DNA from: Sphingomonas rhizophila
Lineage (GTDB): Bacteria > Pseudomonadota > Alphaproteobacteria > Sphingomonadales > Sphingomonadaceae
DNA: 64,000 bases
Direction of reading: 5' to 3'
NCBI RefSeq assembly: GCF_014396585.1
Contig: NZ_CP060717.1
Span: 310,001-374,000 of the forward strand
The notes under the pieces were generated by a model. The model did not search any database, was not told the DNA's origin, and saw only the letters and a list, made by a program, of their open reading frames with translations. Positions 50,907 to 61,049 of this stretch are shown in pieces. Position 1 is the first letter of the stretch. Each line of letters starts with the position of its first letter. A program made the position numbers and the translations under genes.

Positions 50907-51355
50907 GCCGGCTTCCGCTTGAGCAGCGCGGATCGGGTGCATTCGCACACCAGTTCGCCGCGCTGGTTGAAGCTGCGATGCGCCCAGGTGACGATGCCGG
51001 CGTCCGGCCGCGACTTGCTTTCGCGGACGGCGATGCATTCGCTCTCCGACCGCAACGTGTCGCCAGTGAACACGGGCTTGGGGAACACCAGTTTGTCGTA
51101 GCCGAGGTTGGCGACCAGCGTGCCGAGCGTGGTGTCGGCAACCGACACGCCGATCATTAGGCCGAAGGTGAAGACCGAATTGACCAGCGGCTTGCCGAAT
51201 TCGCTCGCGGCGGCCGCCTCATGGTCGAGGTGCATCGGCTGCGGATTGTGGGTCAGTGTCGAAATCAGGACGTTGTCGGTTTCGGTGACGGTGCGGCGAA
51301 CCGCGTGGGCGACCTTGTCGCCGACCTGCCATTCATCGAAGTAGCGTCCTGCCAT
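50903..51355 (-). CDS. MaoC family dehydratase
   Basis: A 150-residue hot-dog-fold protein. The hydratase 2 motif includes [20 protein letters not shown] and the later Ser/Gly-rich [12 protein letters not shown]. It hydrates or dehydrates an acyl-CoA. The overlap with the CoA lyase gene suggests they act in sequence, as in mesaconyl-CoA conversion. Confidence 0.88.
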   Translation of the reverse strand: MAGRYFDEWQVGDKVAHAVRRTVTETDNVLISTLTHNPQPMHLDHEAAAASEFGKPLVNSVFTFGLMIGVSVADTTLGTLVANLGYDKLVFPKPVFTGDTLRSESECIAVRESKSRPDAGIVTWAHRSFNQRGELVCECTRSALLKRKPA

Positions 51356-51386
51356 GCGCCGGCTCTAGGACAGTGAACGGCTGGCC

Positions 51387-51647
51387 TCAAGCGGCGCGGG
51401 ACAGTTTCGCCTTCAGGTCGCACATGCCGATCTGCTCGACCGCGTGCGGCCGGTCCTCGGACCGCACGACGTTGGCGATATGACCCAGCATCTGGCCGAC
51501 GATGTCGATCGCCTGCAGCGACAGGCCGTGGCGCGATACCACCGCGAAATCGGTCGACAGCTCATCGCCCATCATCACCAGCATGTCGCGGGCATGATCG
51601 AGTTCGGCGGCAAGGCGAAGATCGAGGTCGGTGAGGGGGCGGCCCAT
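51387..51647 (-). CDS. Small hypothetical protein
   Basis: An 86-residue, mostly helical, soluble protein with no motif I recognise. It sits between the transketolase-like gene (24 bases) and the MaoC gene (31 bases) on the same strand, so it is probably part of the same transcript. The start is a standard ATG. Confidence 0.65.
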   Translation of the reverse strand: MGRPLTDLDLRLAAELDHARDMLVMMGDELSTDFAVVSRHGLSLQAIDIVGQMLGHIANVVRSEDRPHAVEQIGMCDLKAKLSRAA

Positions 51648-51671
51648 GCCATCCTCGCTACGCCGCCATCG

Positions 51672-53986
51672 TTAAGAAGAGGTGAGGAGAATCTCCGCGA
51701 TGGCTTCCGTAATGGCCGCGCCATCAAGCCGGTAGGCGGCGTACAGGTCGGCAAGGTTGCCGGTCTGCCCGAACCTTTCGACTCCGAGCGGCGCAACCCG
51801 CTGTCCGAGGACGCCGCCCAGCCACGACAGCGACGCGGGCGCCGCGTCGCACAGGGTGACGAGGCCGGCGCCCGGCCGGAGTGCGCCAAGCAGCGTTTCG
51901 ACGTGGCTGGGTTCGCGCCTTTCTTGCCATCGGGCGGCTTGGGCCGAGGTCCAGCCGCGATGGAGAAGGTCCGGCGAGGTAACCGCCAGCAGGCCCAGGC
52001 TCGGCAGGTCGGCACGCAATTCTTCCCATGCCGCCAGGGCTTCGGGCATCAGCGCGCCCATCGCGACAATCGCCGCCTCGGCGTCCGGTCCCGGCTCTCG
52101 AAGCCAATAACCGCCCTTGAGCGCCCCGTCCTTCCAATGATCGTCGATGCGTTCAACCTGCGCGATCGAGCGGGTCGACAGGCGAAGATAGGTCGACTCG
52201 CCTGCCGGGTCGTCGATCAGGCGGAAGGCCTCCTCCATCATCGCCGCAAGCTCGTCGGCGAAGGCAGGCTCGTAATGTCGCAGACCAGGCTTGCCGAGCG
52301 CGATCAGCGGGGGGTTGATCGACTGGTGCGCGCCGCCCTCCGGCCCAAGCGTCAGGCCGCTCGGCGTCGCCACCAGCAAGAACCGTGCGTCCTGGTAACA
52401 AGCGTAGTTCAGGCTATCGAGGCCGCGGGCGATGAAGGGGTCGTAGAGTGTCCCGATCGGGACCAGCCGCTGCCCGAACAGGTCGCCCGACAGTCCGAGC
52501 GCGGCCAGCATCAAAAACAGGTTGGATTCGGCGATGCCAAGCTCGATGTGCTGGCCTTGATTTGTCGCAGACCATTTTTGCGCCGAAGGAATCTTTGCGG
52601 CGGCGAAAACGTCCTTCATGTCGCGCCGCTTGAACAGGCCGCGCTGGTTCACCCAGGCGCCAAGATTGGTCGAAACGGTGACGTCGGGCGACGTTGTGAC
52701 GATGCGGTCGGCTAACGTTCCGCCCGCGCGCGACAAATCGAGCAAAATGCGCCCGAATGCCGCCTGCGTCGATTGTTCCTCGCCGGTCGGCGCCGGTAGC
52801 GCCGGAACGCCGATCCGGCCGAAATCGCGCGGGCGCTTGTCACGCGCGACGCGCGTTCGTTCGAGCACCGCTTCAACTCCCGCGCGAGCATTGCCGCCCA
52901 GTCCTGCCAAAGGCTGCCACTCGTCACCCTCGGCGATGCCCATCGAGTCGCGCAGTGCGGCGGCCTGCGTCGGGTTCATCAGCCCGGCGTGGTTGTCCTT
53001 GTGGCCGGCGAACGGCAGGCCGAAGCCCTTGACGGTCCAGGCGACGAACAGAGTCGGGACATCGTCCTGCGCCGCGTCGAACGCCTCGACGAGGGACTCA
53101 AGGCAATGCCCGCCGAGGTTCGTCATCAGCGCACCCAGCGCGTCGTCGTCGCGATCACGCAGGAACGCGGCCGCACCCTTACCGAGGTCGCCATCCAGTC
53201 GTTCGCGCCACGCGGCTCCGCCCTGATAGGACAGGGCGGCAAAGTCGGCGTTCGGCAACGCATCGAGCCACCGCTTCACGTTCGGCGCCGATTGCAGGGC
53301 CGCAGCAAGCTGCTTGCCGTAGCGAAGTTCGACCGTCCGCCAGCCGCAGGAGGCAAAGATTTCGTCGAAGCGTTCGAACATGCGGTCGGCGCTGGTCGCG
53401 TCGAGGCTTTGGCGGTTGTAGTCGACAATCCACCAGCAATTGCGGATGTCGTGCTTGTAGCCCTCGATCAGGCACTCGTAGATGTTGCCTCGTCGAGCTC
53501 CGCGTCACCAATCAGGGCCACGAAGCGGCCGCGATCGGATTCGTCGATCATCGCGTGCGCCGTGAGGTAATCCTGCACCAGGCTGGCGAATGCGGTGATC
53601 GCGACGCCGAGCCCGACCGAGCCGGTGGAGAAATCGACCGGAATGCGATCCTTGGTTCGGCTGGGGTAGCTCTGCATCCCGCCAAAGCCGCGGAAATTCT
53701 GCAGCTGCTCCAGCGATTGCGAGCCGAGCAGATAGTGGATGGCGTGAAGCAACGGCCCGGCGTGGGGCTTCACCGCGACACGGTCGTTGGGCCCGAGCGC
53801 GTGGAAATAGAGTGCAGCCATGATCGCTGACATCGATGCGCAGCTCGCCTGGTGTCCGCCGACCTTCAGCCCATCGACGGATTCGCGCACATGGTTGGCA
53901 TTATGGATCGTCCAGCTCGACAGGAATCGAAGCTTGTCGTCGAGCGCCTTCAGCGCGGCGAAATCGGGCGTGACCGTTTTGAGCAT
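51672..53986 (-). CDS. Transketolase-like thiamine-diphosphate enzyme, frameshifted as read
   Basis: A reconstructed 771-residue protein. The N-terminal part has the ThDP/Mg domain (HQASCASMSAIMAALYFHAL, VDFSTGSVGLGVAITAFASL, ALIGDAELDEGN), the middle a pyrimidine-binding domain (HIELGIAESNLFLML) and the end a transketolase C domain. The layout is like single-chain transketolases and AceE-type E1 proteins. The frame breaks in the CC at 53488-53489 (plus strand); one base joins GDAELDEGNIYECL. The start is the ATG of MLKTVTPDF. Substrate specificity is unresolved. Confidence 0.85.
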
Positions 53987-54067
53987 GCGCCGAGCCGTAG
54001 CGATTCGCTGCGCCGGGGCAAGCGCGCCGGACTGGCGGCGGGCGGCATTCCTCGCTAGCGGGCGGCC

Positions 54068-54508
54068 ATGCGCATTCTTATCGCTTCGGCGTTGGCCGTG
54101 CTGGTCGCTGCCTGCAGCCCCGCATCGCCCAACCTTAACGTCACCGACGCCTGGGCGCGTCCGGCCGCCGCGGGGCAATCGTCCGCGGCCTATTTCACCA
54201 TCACCAACCAGGGCGGCGCGGACCGGCTGGTCAGCGTCACGGCCGACGGGGCCGAGGCCTCGCTGCACCGTTCCTCAACCGAGGACGGTGTCGCCCGGAT
54301 GCGGCCGCTGGCGGACGGCCTCGCGATCGGGGCCGGCGCGACGGCTGTCCTTCGCCCGGGCGGGGACCATGTCATGCTGATGAAGTTGCAGCGATCGCTG
54401 GTGGCGGGTGGAACGGTATCGCTTCGCCTGACCTTCGAACGGAGCGGCGAGCGAACCGTGACGGCAACCGTCACCAACAACGGAGCAGGCGCGCATGGCG
54501 GACACTGA
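54068..54508 (+). CDS. PCu(A)C copper chaperone
   Basis: A 146-residue lipoprotein or periplasmic protein with a lipobox-like VLVAACS. Copper ligands follow the family pattern: His of SLHRS, Met about eleven residues later, then HVM of GGDHVMLM. It carries Cu(I) to cytochrome oxidase assembly. It ends inside the start of the SCO gene, and the two form the standard copper delivery pair. Confidence 0.92.
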   Translation: MRILIASALAVLVAACSPASPNLNVTDAWARPAAAGQSSAAYFTITNQGGADRLVSVTADGAEASLHRSSTEDGVARMRPLADGLAIGAGATAVLRPGGDHVMLMKLQRSLVAGGTVSLRLTFERSGERTVTATVTNNGAGAHGGH

Positions 54509-55117
54509 CCGGGTGCGAACCCTTCGGCGCGTCCAGCTGGCCATTTGGGCGCTCGTGATCCTCGCGCTTGGGGGGATGGCCTATCTACTGCTTCGCCCGG
54601 CCGCCCTCCGCTTGAGGTCGAGCAGTCGACCGATGTCAGCACGCTGGGCGGGCCGTTTTCCCTGACGGGCAGCGACGGGAAGGTGTTCTCCAGCAGCCGA
54701 CTCAACGGCAAGCCCTACGCCATCTTCTTCGGCTTCACCCATTGTCCCGACGTCTGCCCGACGACGCTGGCCCGGATGGCGCGGCTTCGCCAGCAGGCGG
54801 GGATTGCGCCGGCAGCAATGCCGCTGCTGTTCGTGACAGTCGATCCGGAACGGGATGGCCCGGCCGAGGTCGGCAAGTACGCGGACCTGTTCGGCGCGCC
54901 GGTCATCGGATTGACCGGAAGTCCGGCGCAGATCGATGGGGTGAAGAAGCAGTTCGGGATTTTTTCGGCCAAGGTGGCCGGCGAGAATGGCGACTATTCC
55001 GTCGATCACACGGCGACGGTGCTGCTGTTCGGTGCTGACGGCAAATTCGTCGGGACGATCGCGCCCGAAGAAGGCGATTCAGTCGCCCTTGCCAAGCTGA
55101 GGCGACTGGTCGCCTGA
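54495..55117 (+). CDS. SCO family protein, frameshifted as read
   Basis: A reconstructed 207-residue membrane-anchored thioredoxin-fold protein. An N-terminal helix (QLAIWALVILALGGMAYLLL) precedes the copper site CPDVC in FGFTHCPDVCPTT and the ligand His in SVDHTATV. It helps insert copper into cytochrome c oxidase. The frame breaks in the CCC at 54604-54606; one C joins RPAAP to PLEVEQSTDV. The ATG overlaps the copper chaperone stop by 14 bases. Confidence 0.9.
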
Positions 55118-55124
55118 CGCCGCT

Positions 55125-55319
55125 TCAGCGCGCGAGGACGTGAATGCGCGGCATTTCAAGGCCGAGCATCCGGGTGCGCTGTCGCACCTCCTCTTCAGGC
55201 CGGCCGAGCATCCGCGCGATCTCGGCGGGCGGAATCTCGTTGGTGTAGAAGGCGCGCAGCGTCTGGGTGTCACGCTGCGTCCAGGGGGAATCGCTGAAAA
55301 ACCGGATCGTACGCGCCAT
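55125..55319 (-). CDS. Small helix-turn-helix-like protein
   Basis: A 64-residue basic protein. Residues 10-55 (WTQRDTQTLRAFY, EIPPAEIARMLGR, EEVRQRTRML) resemble a Myb/SANT or GcrA-like DNA-binding fold. GGGAGAAC precedes the ATG. It is divergent to the ligase cluster and convergent with SCO. Its role is unknown. Confidence 0.65.
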   Translation of the reverse strand: MARTIRFFSDSPWTQRDTQTLRAFYTNEIPPAEIARMLGRPEEEVRQRTRMLGLEMPRIHVLAR

Positions 55320-55492
55320 TGCTGTTCTCCCGCCCCACCTCGAATACCGGAGGTCGGTGGCAGTTTGGAGAATGCGCGAAGACACAAATGGTTGCGGTGC
55401 AGCGACACAAGGACGACGATCAACAATCGGGGTCATTGGCGTGTCTTGCGGCGCACGGCTTTATCCCTATCGTTGGCGCCAGGGGGACAACG

Positions 55493-56926
55493 GTGGATTT
55501 GATCGCACCGGGCGCAGCCGAAGACCGCGTGGCGGTCGCGGCGGGCGCCCAGCACCTGACTTATGGCGAGTTGCGCCGGCTGGTGCGCGCGGCAATCGCC
55601 TATTTCCGGCAGGCCGGTGTCGGGCCGAGTAGTCGAATCGCGATTGGCGCGGGATCCAACCGCGACGGACAAAGCCTCGACAACTGGATCGCGCATCTCG
55701 CTATCATGGCGATTGGCGCGACACATGCTTCGGTTGGATCGGGACAGGGGCTGGCCCGGCTGATCCAAGCGCGGCTCGTCAAGATCCTGATCGGTCCAGC
55801 GCGACCCGGCGAACCCGTGCCAAAGCCGCTGCGCCTGATCCCGTTCCGGGCAGCGCTGCTTGCCCCGGTCCGCGGCGACGACCCGATCACGCTCCACCCG
55901 CGAGCGGTCCGATTGAACATGTCCTCGGGCACGACCGGCACGCCCAAGCGCGTCGAGTGGGACAGCGCGATGATCGAACAGCGATTGGCGCAAGCCGGGG
56001 AGTTCGTCACCGGCGACACGAAACTGTTCGACTTCCTGTCGATGACGACCACGGCCGGTTTCCGCTATCCGCTGGCGACCTGGCGCGCGGGCGGAACGGT
56101 GCTGTTCTACCCGCAGGGCGACGAAAAAGGGCTCCGCAGGACGATCGAGCGGTCGAACCTGTTCGTGTGTTCGCCCGACGAACTGTCCCACCGCCTGAAG
56201 AAAAATGACGGACCGTGGCTGGGCCGCGAAGATCGCACGATCATGGTACTCGGGGCACGCCTGCCAACTGCGGTGCGCGATGCAGCTTTGCAGGATGTCG
56301 GTCGCGAGATCGTCATCAGCTACGGCTCTACAGAGGGCGGGAGTGTCGCATCGGGAAGTAGCGACCTTCTCGATCGTCATCCCGGCGCGGTCGGGTTCGT
56401 GCGTGAAGGGGTCACGGTCCGTGTCGCCGACGACAGGGGCGTCGAATGTCCGCCGGGGGTCGCGGGCGAGCTTGCCATCCAGGGGCCGGCGGTGTGCCGG
56501 GCCGCCTATCGCGGCTCGGGCAAGGGCGACCGCTGGTTTTATCCTGGAGACCTGGCGGTGCTCCACGAGGACGGACTGCTGGCGATAGAGGGACGCGTTT
56601 CGGAAACGCTCAACCTTGGCGGCACCAAACATAATGCGGCAGCGATGGAGACGCGCCTGCTGAAAATCGAGGGAATCGACGATGCGGCGGTCTGCGTGGT
56701 CAGCACGACGAGCAGCGACCACGGGGTCGTTGCGCTGGTCTGTGAAGCATCGGTCGATGTCGAGGCCATACGCCCTGCGATCACCGAGGCCGTGACGCTT
56801 CGGGATTTCGAGATCATCCGCATCGAGAAGCTGCCGCGCAATTCCATGGGAAAGATTGTTCGCCACGACCTGGGGCGACAGTTGAAGCCCGCGATCGAAG
56901 CGCTTGGAGCTCGCCAGGATGCATAA
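55493..56926 (+). CDS. Divergent AMP-forming acyl/aryl-CoA ligase family protein
   Basis: A 477-residue adenylating enzyme. The P-loop region is NMSSGTTGTPKRVEW, followed by YGSTEGG, the hinge LNLGGTKHNAAAMETRLL and the C-terminal catalytic Lys of RNSMGKIVR. It is shorter than usual CoA ligases and its N-terminal part is divergent, so the acid it activates cannot be told. I chose a GTG with AGGGGGA upstream; longer frames lack this. It overlaps the next gene by eight bases, forming a three-gene operon with the dehydrogenase and the fusion enzyme. Confidence 0.8.
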   Translation: MDLIAPGAAEDRVAVAAGAQHLTYGELRRLVRAAIAYFRQAGVGPSSRIAIGAGSNRDGQSLDNWIAHLAIMAIGATHASVGSGQGLARLIQARLVKILIGPARPGEPVPKPLRLIPFRAALLAPVRGDDPITLHPRAVRLNMSSGTTGTPKRVEWDSAMIEQRLAQAGEFVTGDTKLFDFLSMTTTAGFRYPLATWRAGGTVLFYPQGDEKGLRRTIERSNLFVCSPDELSHRLKKNDGPWLGREDRTIMVLGARLPTAVRDAALQDVGREIVISYGSTEGGSVASGSSDLLDRHPGAVGFVREGVTVRVADDRGVECPPGVAGELAIQGPAVCRAAYRGSGKGDRWFYPGDLAVLHEDGLLAIEGRVSETLNLGGTKHNAAAMETRLLKIEGIDDAAVCVVSTTSSDHGVVALVCEASVDVEAIRPAITEAVTLRDFEIIRIEKLPRNSMGKIVRHDLGRQLKPAIEALGARQDA

Positions 56927-58085
56927 GATGATCAGCCGACCGATGAGCGATGGGAATGCCCGGCCACGGCTGACGTCAGTGCTTCAAACGCCGTTCGCTT
57001 CGTTCGACCGTTCCCGCGATCATCACATTGGCGTGTTTGTTGGTGAAGGAATCGGCGAAGAAGTCGTGCCGGTTGCGGTCCGCCTGCTCGAACGGCTTGG
57101 CGAGCATTTCGGTCGGCGCCTTGTCCTCCATGAAGGCGGGCTGATCGGCCTGCCCGCCAAGATCGAGTCCGGAAGTAGCCTGTCGGAGGCGGTGAAGGCG
57201 CAGGCGCGCGAGGTCTTCGCGCTGGGCGGCGCCCTGTTCTGCGGCCCGGGCGGCGATCGCTTCGTCTACGAGGTGCGGCGGGAATTCGACCTCTATTGCA
57301 AGTTCACGCCGATCGAGCCGTTTCCCGAGTTGCGCGGCGCCGGATCGGTCCGCGACGCCACAGTTGCAAAGGCCGACATGATCGCCGTCCGGGAGAATAT
57401 GGGCGGCATCTACCAGGGCGAATGGAGCGACGAGCGCGGCGATGATGGCCGCGTTGCACATCATCGCTTCCACTATCGCGAGGCCGACGTCTGCCGGATC
57501 CTGGAGGTCGCGGCGCGGCTGGCGAGCACCCGCCGCGGCTCCCTGACCATCGTCCTCAAACCCGGCGGTATCCCATCGATCACCCACCTGTGGCGCGACT
57601 GTGCCGATCCGATCGCGCGCAGGTTCGATGTGCGCTTGAACGAGCTGGAGATCGACAATGCGGTCTACCAGCTGATTGCCGACCCCGGCCAGTTCGATGT
57701 GCTGGTGTCGCCCAACATGTTCGGCGACGTGCTGGCGGATTGCGGCGCGCTGCTGCTGGCCTCGCGCGGGCTGTCCTTCTCCGGCAATTTCAACGATTCC
57801 GGCAATGGCGTCTACCAGACCGGCCATGGCGCGGCGCGGGCGATTGCCGGCATGGGCGTCGCCAACCCGACCGGGCAAATCCTGTCGCTCGGCATGATGC
57901 TTCGCGAAAGTTTCGACTGGCCCGAAGCCGATGTGCTCCTGCGCGCCGCCGTCCGGCAGACCCTGGCCGATGGCATCGTCACCAGTGATGTCGCGGCGCC
58001 GGGTCAGGCGCCGGTTGGAACTGCGGAATTCGGTGCTGCCGTCGGCGATCGACTGGAACGGCTGCTCGACCAGCATCGGCCGTGA
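56919..58085 (+). CDS. Isocitrate/isopropylmalate dehydrogenase-family protein
   Basis: A 388-residue beta-decarboxylating dehydrogenase homologue. Family sites are GEGIGEEVVP, the substrate loop RENMGGIYQGE, a Lys in VLKPGGIPSITHLW, the metal Asp pair in NMFGDVLADCGALL and HGAARAIAG. The usual Glu after the second Asp is Cys, and the typical DK-N segment is altered, so it belongs to an unusual branch. The substrate is likely a 2-hydroxy acid (malate, tartrate or alkylmalate type). GTGA overlap couples it to the fusion gene. Confidence 0.8.
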   Translation: MHKMISRPMSDGNARPRLTSVLQTPFASFDRSRDHHIGVFVGEGIGEEVVPVAVRLLERLGEHFGRRLVLHEGGLIGLPAKIESGSSLSEAVKAQAREVFALGGALFCGPGGDRFVYEVRREFDLYCKFTPIEPFPELRGAGSVRDATVAKADMIAVRENMGGIYQGEWSDERGDDGRVAHHRFHYREADVCRILEVAARLASTRRGSLTIVLKPGGIPSITHLWRDCADPIARRFDVRLNELEIDNAVYQLIADPGQFDVLVSPNMFGDVLADCGALLLASRGLSFSGNFNDSGNGVYQTGHGAARAIAGMGVANPTGQILSLGMMLRESFDWPEADVLLRAAVRQTLADGIVTSDVAAPGQAPVGTAEFGAAVGDRLERLLDQHRP

Positions 58086-59968
58086 CCGGCCGCATCGCGC
58101 TCCTGTCGATCGACCTGCAGCGCGATTATCTCGCGCGGCGCGGCCTGATGCCGGAGGCGGAAACGCTGGTCGCGAACGCCGAAGCCTTGCTTGGCTATGC
58201 GCGGTCGAAGGGCTGGCTGGTGGTCCATGTGCGGACCGAAAGTGACGCCGATCAGGTCATGCCGCATCGGCGCGACGTACCCGAAGTGGTCGCGGGCTCG
58301 GCGGGTGCGGAGTCGCCGCCCGAGCTGACGGCGGTCGATGGCGAGTCGGTGGTCATCAAGCGATTCTTCGATCCGTTCGACCGGCCCGAACTGGACGAAC
58401 GGCTCCGCGAATCCGGGGTGGCGCGGGTCGTCCTGATGGGCGTGCAGTCGCACGCCTGCATTCGGGCGGCCGCCGTTTCCGCCTACGCCCGCGGTTATGA
58501 TGTCGCCATTGCGACCGAGGCCGTCGGCAGCGACTCCCCCTTGGACGGCGATTTGGCGCTGGAGTGGCTGGACCGCAGGGCCATGACCTCGGTCCGGCTC
58601 GCTTCGCTTGGCGGCGTTTCGCCGGCGCCGGTCATGTGGCGTCATGTCGATCCGACCGACCGCACTGCCATCCTGTTCGAAGTCGAAAGCGGCTCGCCGG
58701 CCAGCGTCGCGGCGGCCGCCGACACCCTTCGTTGCCGGCAGCCCGGCTTGAAGGAACTGCCGACGGCCGAGCGCGCGTCAAGGCTTCGTCGCTGGCACGA
58801 CGACTTGAACGCGCGCCGCCCGGACTGGGTCGAAGCGATCGTCCGCGATGTCGCCAAGCCGAGGCGAGATGCCGAGGGCGAGGTCGCCTACGGACTCGAC
58901 CTGCTCGCCAATGTTGCCGCGACGGTCGCGCTCGGCGACGAAGCCCCGCATGTCGCCCGCCATCCGCATGGGCTGGTCGGCCTGATCACGCCTTGGAACA
59001 ATCCGTTCGCACTCGCCGTCGGCAAGATCGCGCCCGCGCTCGGGTTCGGCAATGTCGCGCTGCTGAAGCCCGCGTTCCCGGGCGCGCGCATCGCCACCCG
59101 GCTCATCGAAAGCCTCGAGGCTGCCGGCCTGGCCGACTTCATCGCCGTCGCCCAAGGCGGGCCATCGGTCGGCCGTGCGGTCGCAAACGTCGCGGATGCG
59201 GTGTCGATCACTGGCTCGACGCTCGCCGGCCAGCAACTGGCCGGCCTCGGCGGCCATCGCCGCATCCCCGTGCAGGCGGAGATGGGCGGCAACAATGCGG
59301 CGATCGTCGACGAGAGCGCCGACCTTGACGCAGCCGCGGTCGATCTCGCGGCCGCCATGTTCAGCTTCTCTGGCCAGCGCTGCACTGCGGTCCGCCGGGT
59401 TATCCTTCTGGATTCGATCGCGGAGGCATTCACGGAGCGACTCGCGGCCGCGACGCGGGCACTCCCCATTGGCATGCCGTCGGACCCGGCGACGATCATC
59501 GGGCCGGTGATCAGCGAGGCGAAGCGCGACCAACTTCTGACGACGATCGCGTCGGTAGGAACCTCGGGCGGACGTCTGCTTTGCGGCGGGGAAGACGGCG
59601 GCTTGGAAGGCGGAAGCTGGCTCGCGCCGACGATCGTCGACCATATCGACCCCGCACACCCCCTGGTCTGCGATGAGCAGTTCGGGCCGGTGGTCGCGCT
59701 GGAAAGCGTCACGACCTTCGATGATGCCCTAGCCGCGCATGACCGCACCGGTGCTGGCCTTCTGGGTGCGCTATTTTCGACCGATGAGGCACGGATTGCC
59801 CGCTTTCGCCGCGTCGCGATGGCGGGAATTCTGTCGATCAATCGGGCGCGGCCTCCGTTCGACGCCGGTGGGCCGTTCGTCGGCTGGAAGGACAGCGGCT
59901 TTGGCGTGGCCGAGCACGGACGCTGGAACCGCGACGTCTATACGCGGGTCCAGGCCGTCTACCGCTAG
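58082..59968 (+). CDS. Cysteine hydrolase (isochorismatase-like) / aldehyde dehydrogenase fusion
   Basis: A 628-residue two-domain protein. Residues 1-190 are an isochorismatase-like hydrolase with the Asp of SIDLQRDYL, the Lys of [11 protein letters not shown] and the Cys of GVQSHACI in the right order. Residues about 205-628 are an NAD(P) aldehyde dehydrogenase: PWNNPF, a Glu in QAEMGGNNA and the catalytic Cys in [11 protein letters not shown]. The two are joined by a short linker in one frame and no start lies between them. Both active sites appear complete. The substrates are unknown; two successive steps of one pathway are likely. It ends overlapping the convergent HxlR gene by four bases. 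Confidence 0.88.
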   Translation: MTGRIALLSIDLQRDYLARRGLMPEAETLVANAEALLGYARSKGWLVVHVRTESDADQVMPHRRDVPEVVAGSAGAESPPELTAVDGESVVIKRFFDPFDRPELDERLRESGVARVVLMGVQSHACIRAAAVSAYARGYDVAIATEAVGSDSPLDGDLALEWLDRRAMTSVRLASLGGVSPAPVMWRHVDPTDRTAILFEVESGSPASVAAAADTLRCRQPGLKELPTAERASRLRRWHDDLNARRPDWVEAIVRDVAKPRRDAEGEVAYGLDLLANVAATVALGDEAPHVARHPHGLVGLITPWNNPFALAVGKIAPALGFGNVALLKPAFPGARIATRLIESLEAAGLADFIAVAQGGPSVGRAVANVADAVSITGSTLAGQQLAGLGGHRRIPVQAEMGGNNAAIVDESADLDAAAVDLAAAMFSFSGQRCTAVRRVILLDSIAEAFTERLAAATRALPIGMPSDPATIIGPVISEAKRDQLLTTIASVGTSGGRLLCGGEDGGLEGGSWLAPTIVDHIDPAHPLVCDEQFGPVVALESVTTFDDALAAHDRTGAGLLGALFSTDEARIARFRRVAMAGILSINRARPPFDAGGPFVGWKDSGFGVAEHGRWNRDVYTRVQAVYR

Positions 59969-60426
59969 GCGTCGTTGGCCTTGTCAAACCGTTCCTGTGC
60001 GGCGCGGATGCAGCCGATGTGCTCGATTGCCCAGTCGCCAAGCGCGCGGACGGGTCCGCGAAGGCTGACCCCCAGCTCGGTCAATTCATAGTCGACGCGC
60101 GGCGGGATGGTGGGCGTCACCGTTCGGGTGACGAGCCCGTCACGCTCCAGCCCGCGCAGGCTGAGCGTCAGCATCCGCTGTGAAATGCCGTCGATGGCGC
60201 GCTTCAATTCCGAAAAGCGCTTGGGTCCGTCGCTCAGGATCATGACGATCAGCATGCTCCATTTGTCGCCCACGCGGTTGAGCACCGGCGCGACGTTCTT
60301 GCAGCCGGCCTGGTGGAGTTCGGGCGGGGGCGCGACCTCGGTCAAATGCCCGCTCGAAGCTTGCCCGGGGGCGGTCACAGAAATGTGACCTGGTGACAAA
60401 ATTTTGCGTTCTTGTGCGACGTCCAT
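59965..60426 (-). CDS. HxlR family regulator
   Basis: A 153-residue winged-helix protein with an N-terminal extension of about 40 residues. The HxlR core starts at [18 protein letters not shown], with the redox-relevant Cys, and continues [31 protein letters not shown]. It is divergently placed to azoR with a 51-base gap, as with YodB-type quinone sensors. The start is the ATG of MDVAQERK; a shorter start is possible. Confidence 0.88.
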   Translation of the reverse strand: MDVAQERKILSPGHISVTAPGQASSGHLTEVAPPPELHQAGCKNVAPVLNRVGDKWSMLIVMILSDGPKRFSELKRAIDGISQRMLTLSLRGLERDGLVTRTVTPTIPPRVDYELTELGVSLRGPVRALGDWAIEHIGCIRAAQERFDKANDA

Positions 60427-60448
60427 GCCTGGTTATTTAAAGTGTCCC

Positions 60449-60465
60449 GGTAACAAATCAATACC
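60449..60465. promoter_or_regulatory. Candidate HxlR operator before azoR
   Basis: GGTAACAAATCAATACC has GGTA/TACC arms 9 bases apart, in the 51-base divergent gap 13 bases before azoR. A similar GGTGACAAAA occurs at the start of the HxlR gene. Such placement fits repression of both genes; it is inferred only from symmetry. Confidence 0.35.
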
Positions 60466-60477
60466 AAGGACCAAATC

Positions 60478-61023
60478 ATGACCACCATCCTCAAGATCGA
60501 CAGCAGCATCACCGGCGACGCCAGCGTCAGCCGTCAGTTGACCGAGGCAACGGTCGGCCAGCTGCGCCGCTCCGCACCCGACGCGAAGCTTGTCCAGCGC
60601 GACCTAGTCGCGACCCCGCTTTCGCACCTGACCCTTGGCGGATCGGGTGACGATGACGTCCTCGACGAATTCCTTGCCGCCGACGCCGTCGTGATCGGCG
60701 CGCCGATGTATAATTTTTCGATCCCCAGCCAGTTGAAAGCGTGGATCGACCGCATCGCGGTGGCCGGCAAAACCTTCCGCTATACCGACGCCGGTCCCGA
60801 AGGCCTTGCTGGCGGCAAGCGCGTGGTGATCGCCATCTCGCGCGGTGGTTTCTACACCCCGGATAACGCATTCGAGCATGTCGAAAGCTATCTGAAGAGC
60901 CTGTTCAATTTCATCGGCATCGAGCCGGAGTTCGTTCACTCCGACGGCGTCAACTACGGCCCCGACCAGCGCGCCGCGGGCATCGCCAATGGCCTCGCCG
61001 AAGTCGAGCGCCTGGCCGCCTGA
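60478..61023 (+). CDS. azoR: FMN-dependent NADH-azoreductase / quinone reductase
   Basis: A 181-residue flavodoxin-like enzyme. The FMN phosphate site is SSITGDASVSRQL, and AAPMYNFSIPSQLKAWIDRI-type sequence (GAPMYNFSIPSQLKAWID) follows with AISRGGFY. It reduces quinones and azo dyes with NADH, protecting the cell from quinone stress. AAGGA precedes the ATG. The divergent HxlR gene probably represses it. Confidence 0.94.
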   Translation: MTTILKIDSSITGDASVSRQLTEATVGQLRRSAPDAKLVQRDLVATPLSHLTLGGSGDDDVLDEFLAADAVVIGAPMYNFSIPSQLKAWIDRIAVAGKTFRYTDAGPEGLAGGKRVVIAISRGGFYTPDNAFEHVESYLKSLFNFIGIEPEFVHSDGVNYGPDQRAAGIANGLAEVERLAA

Positions 61024-61049
61024 CCCTCACACTCTTGGAGATTGATCGA

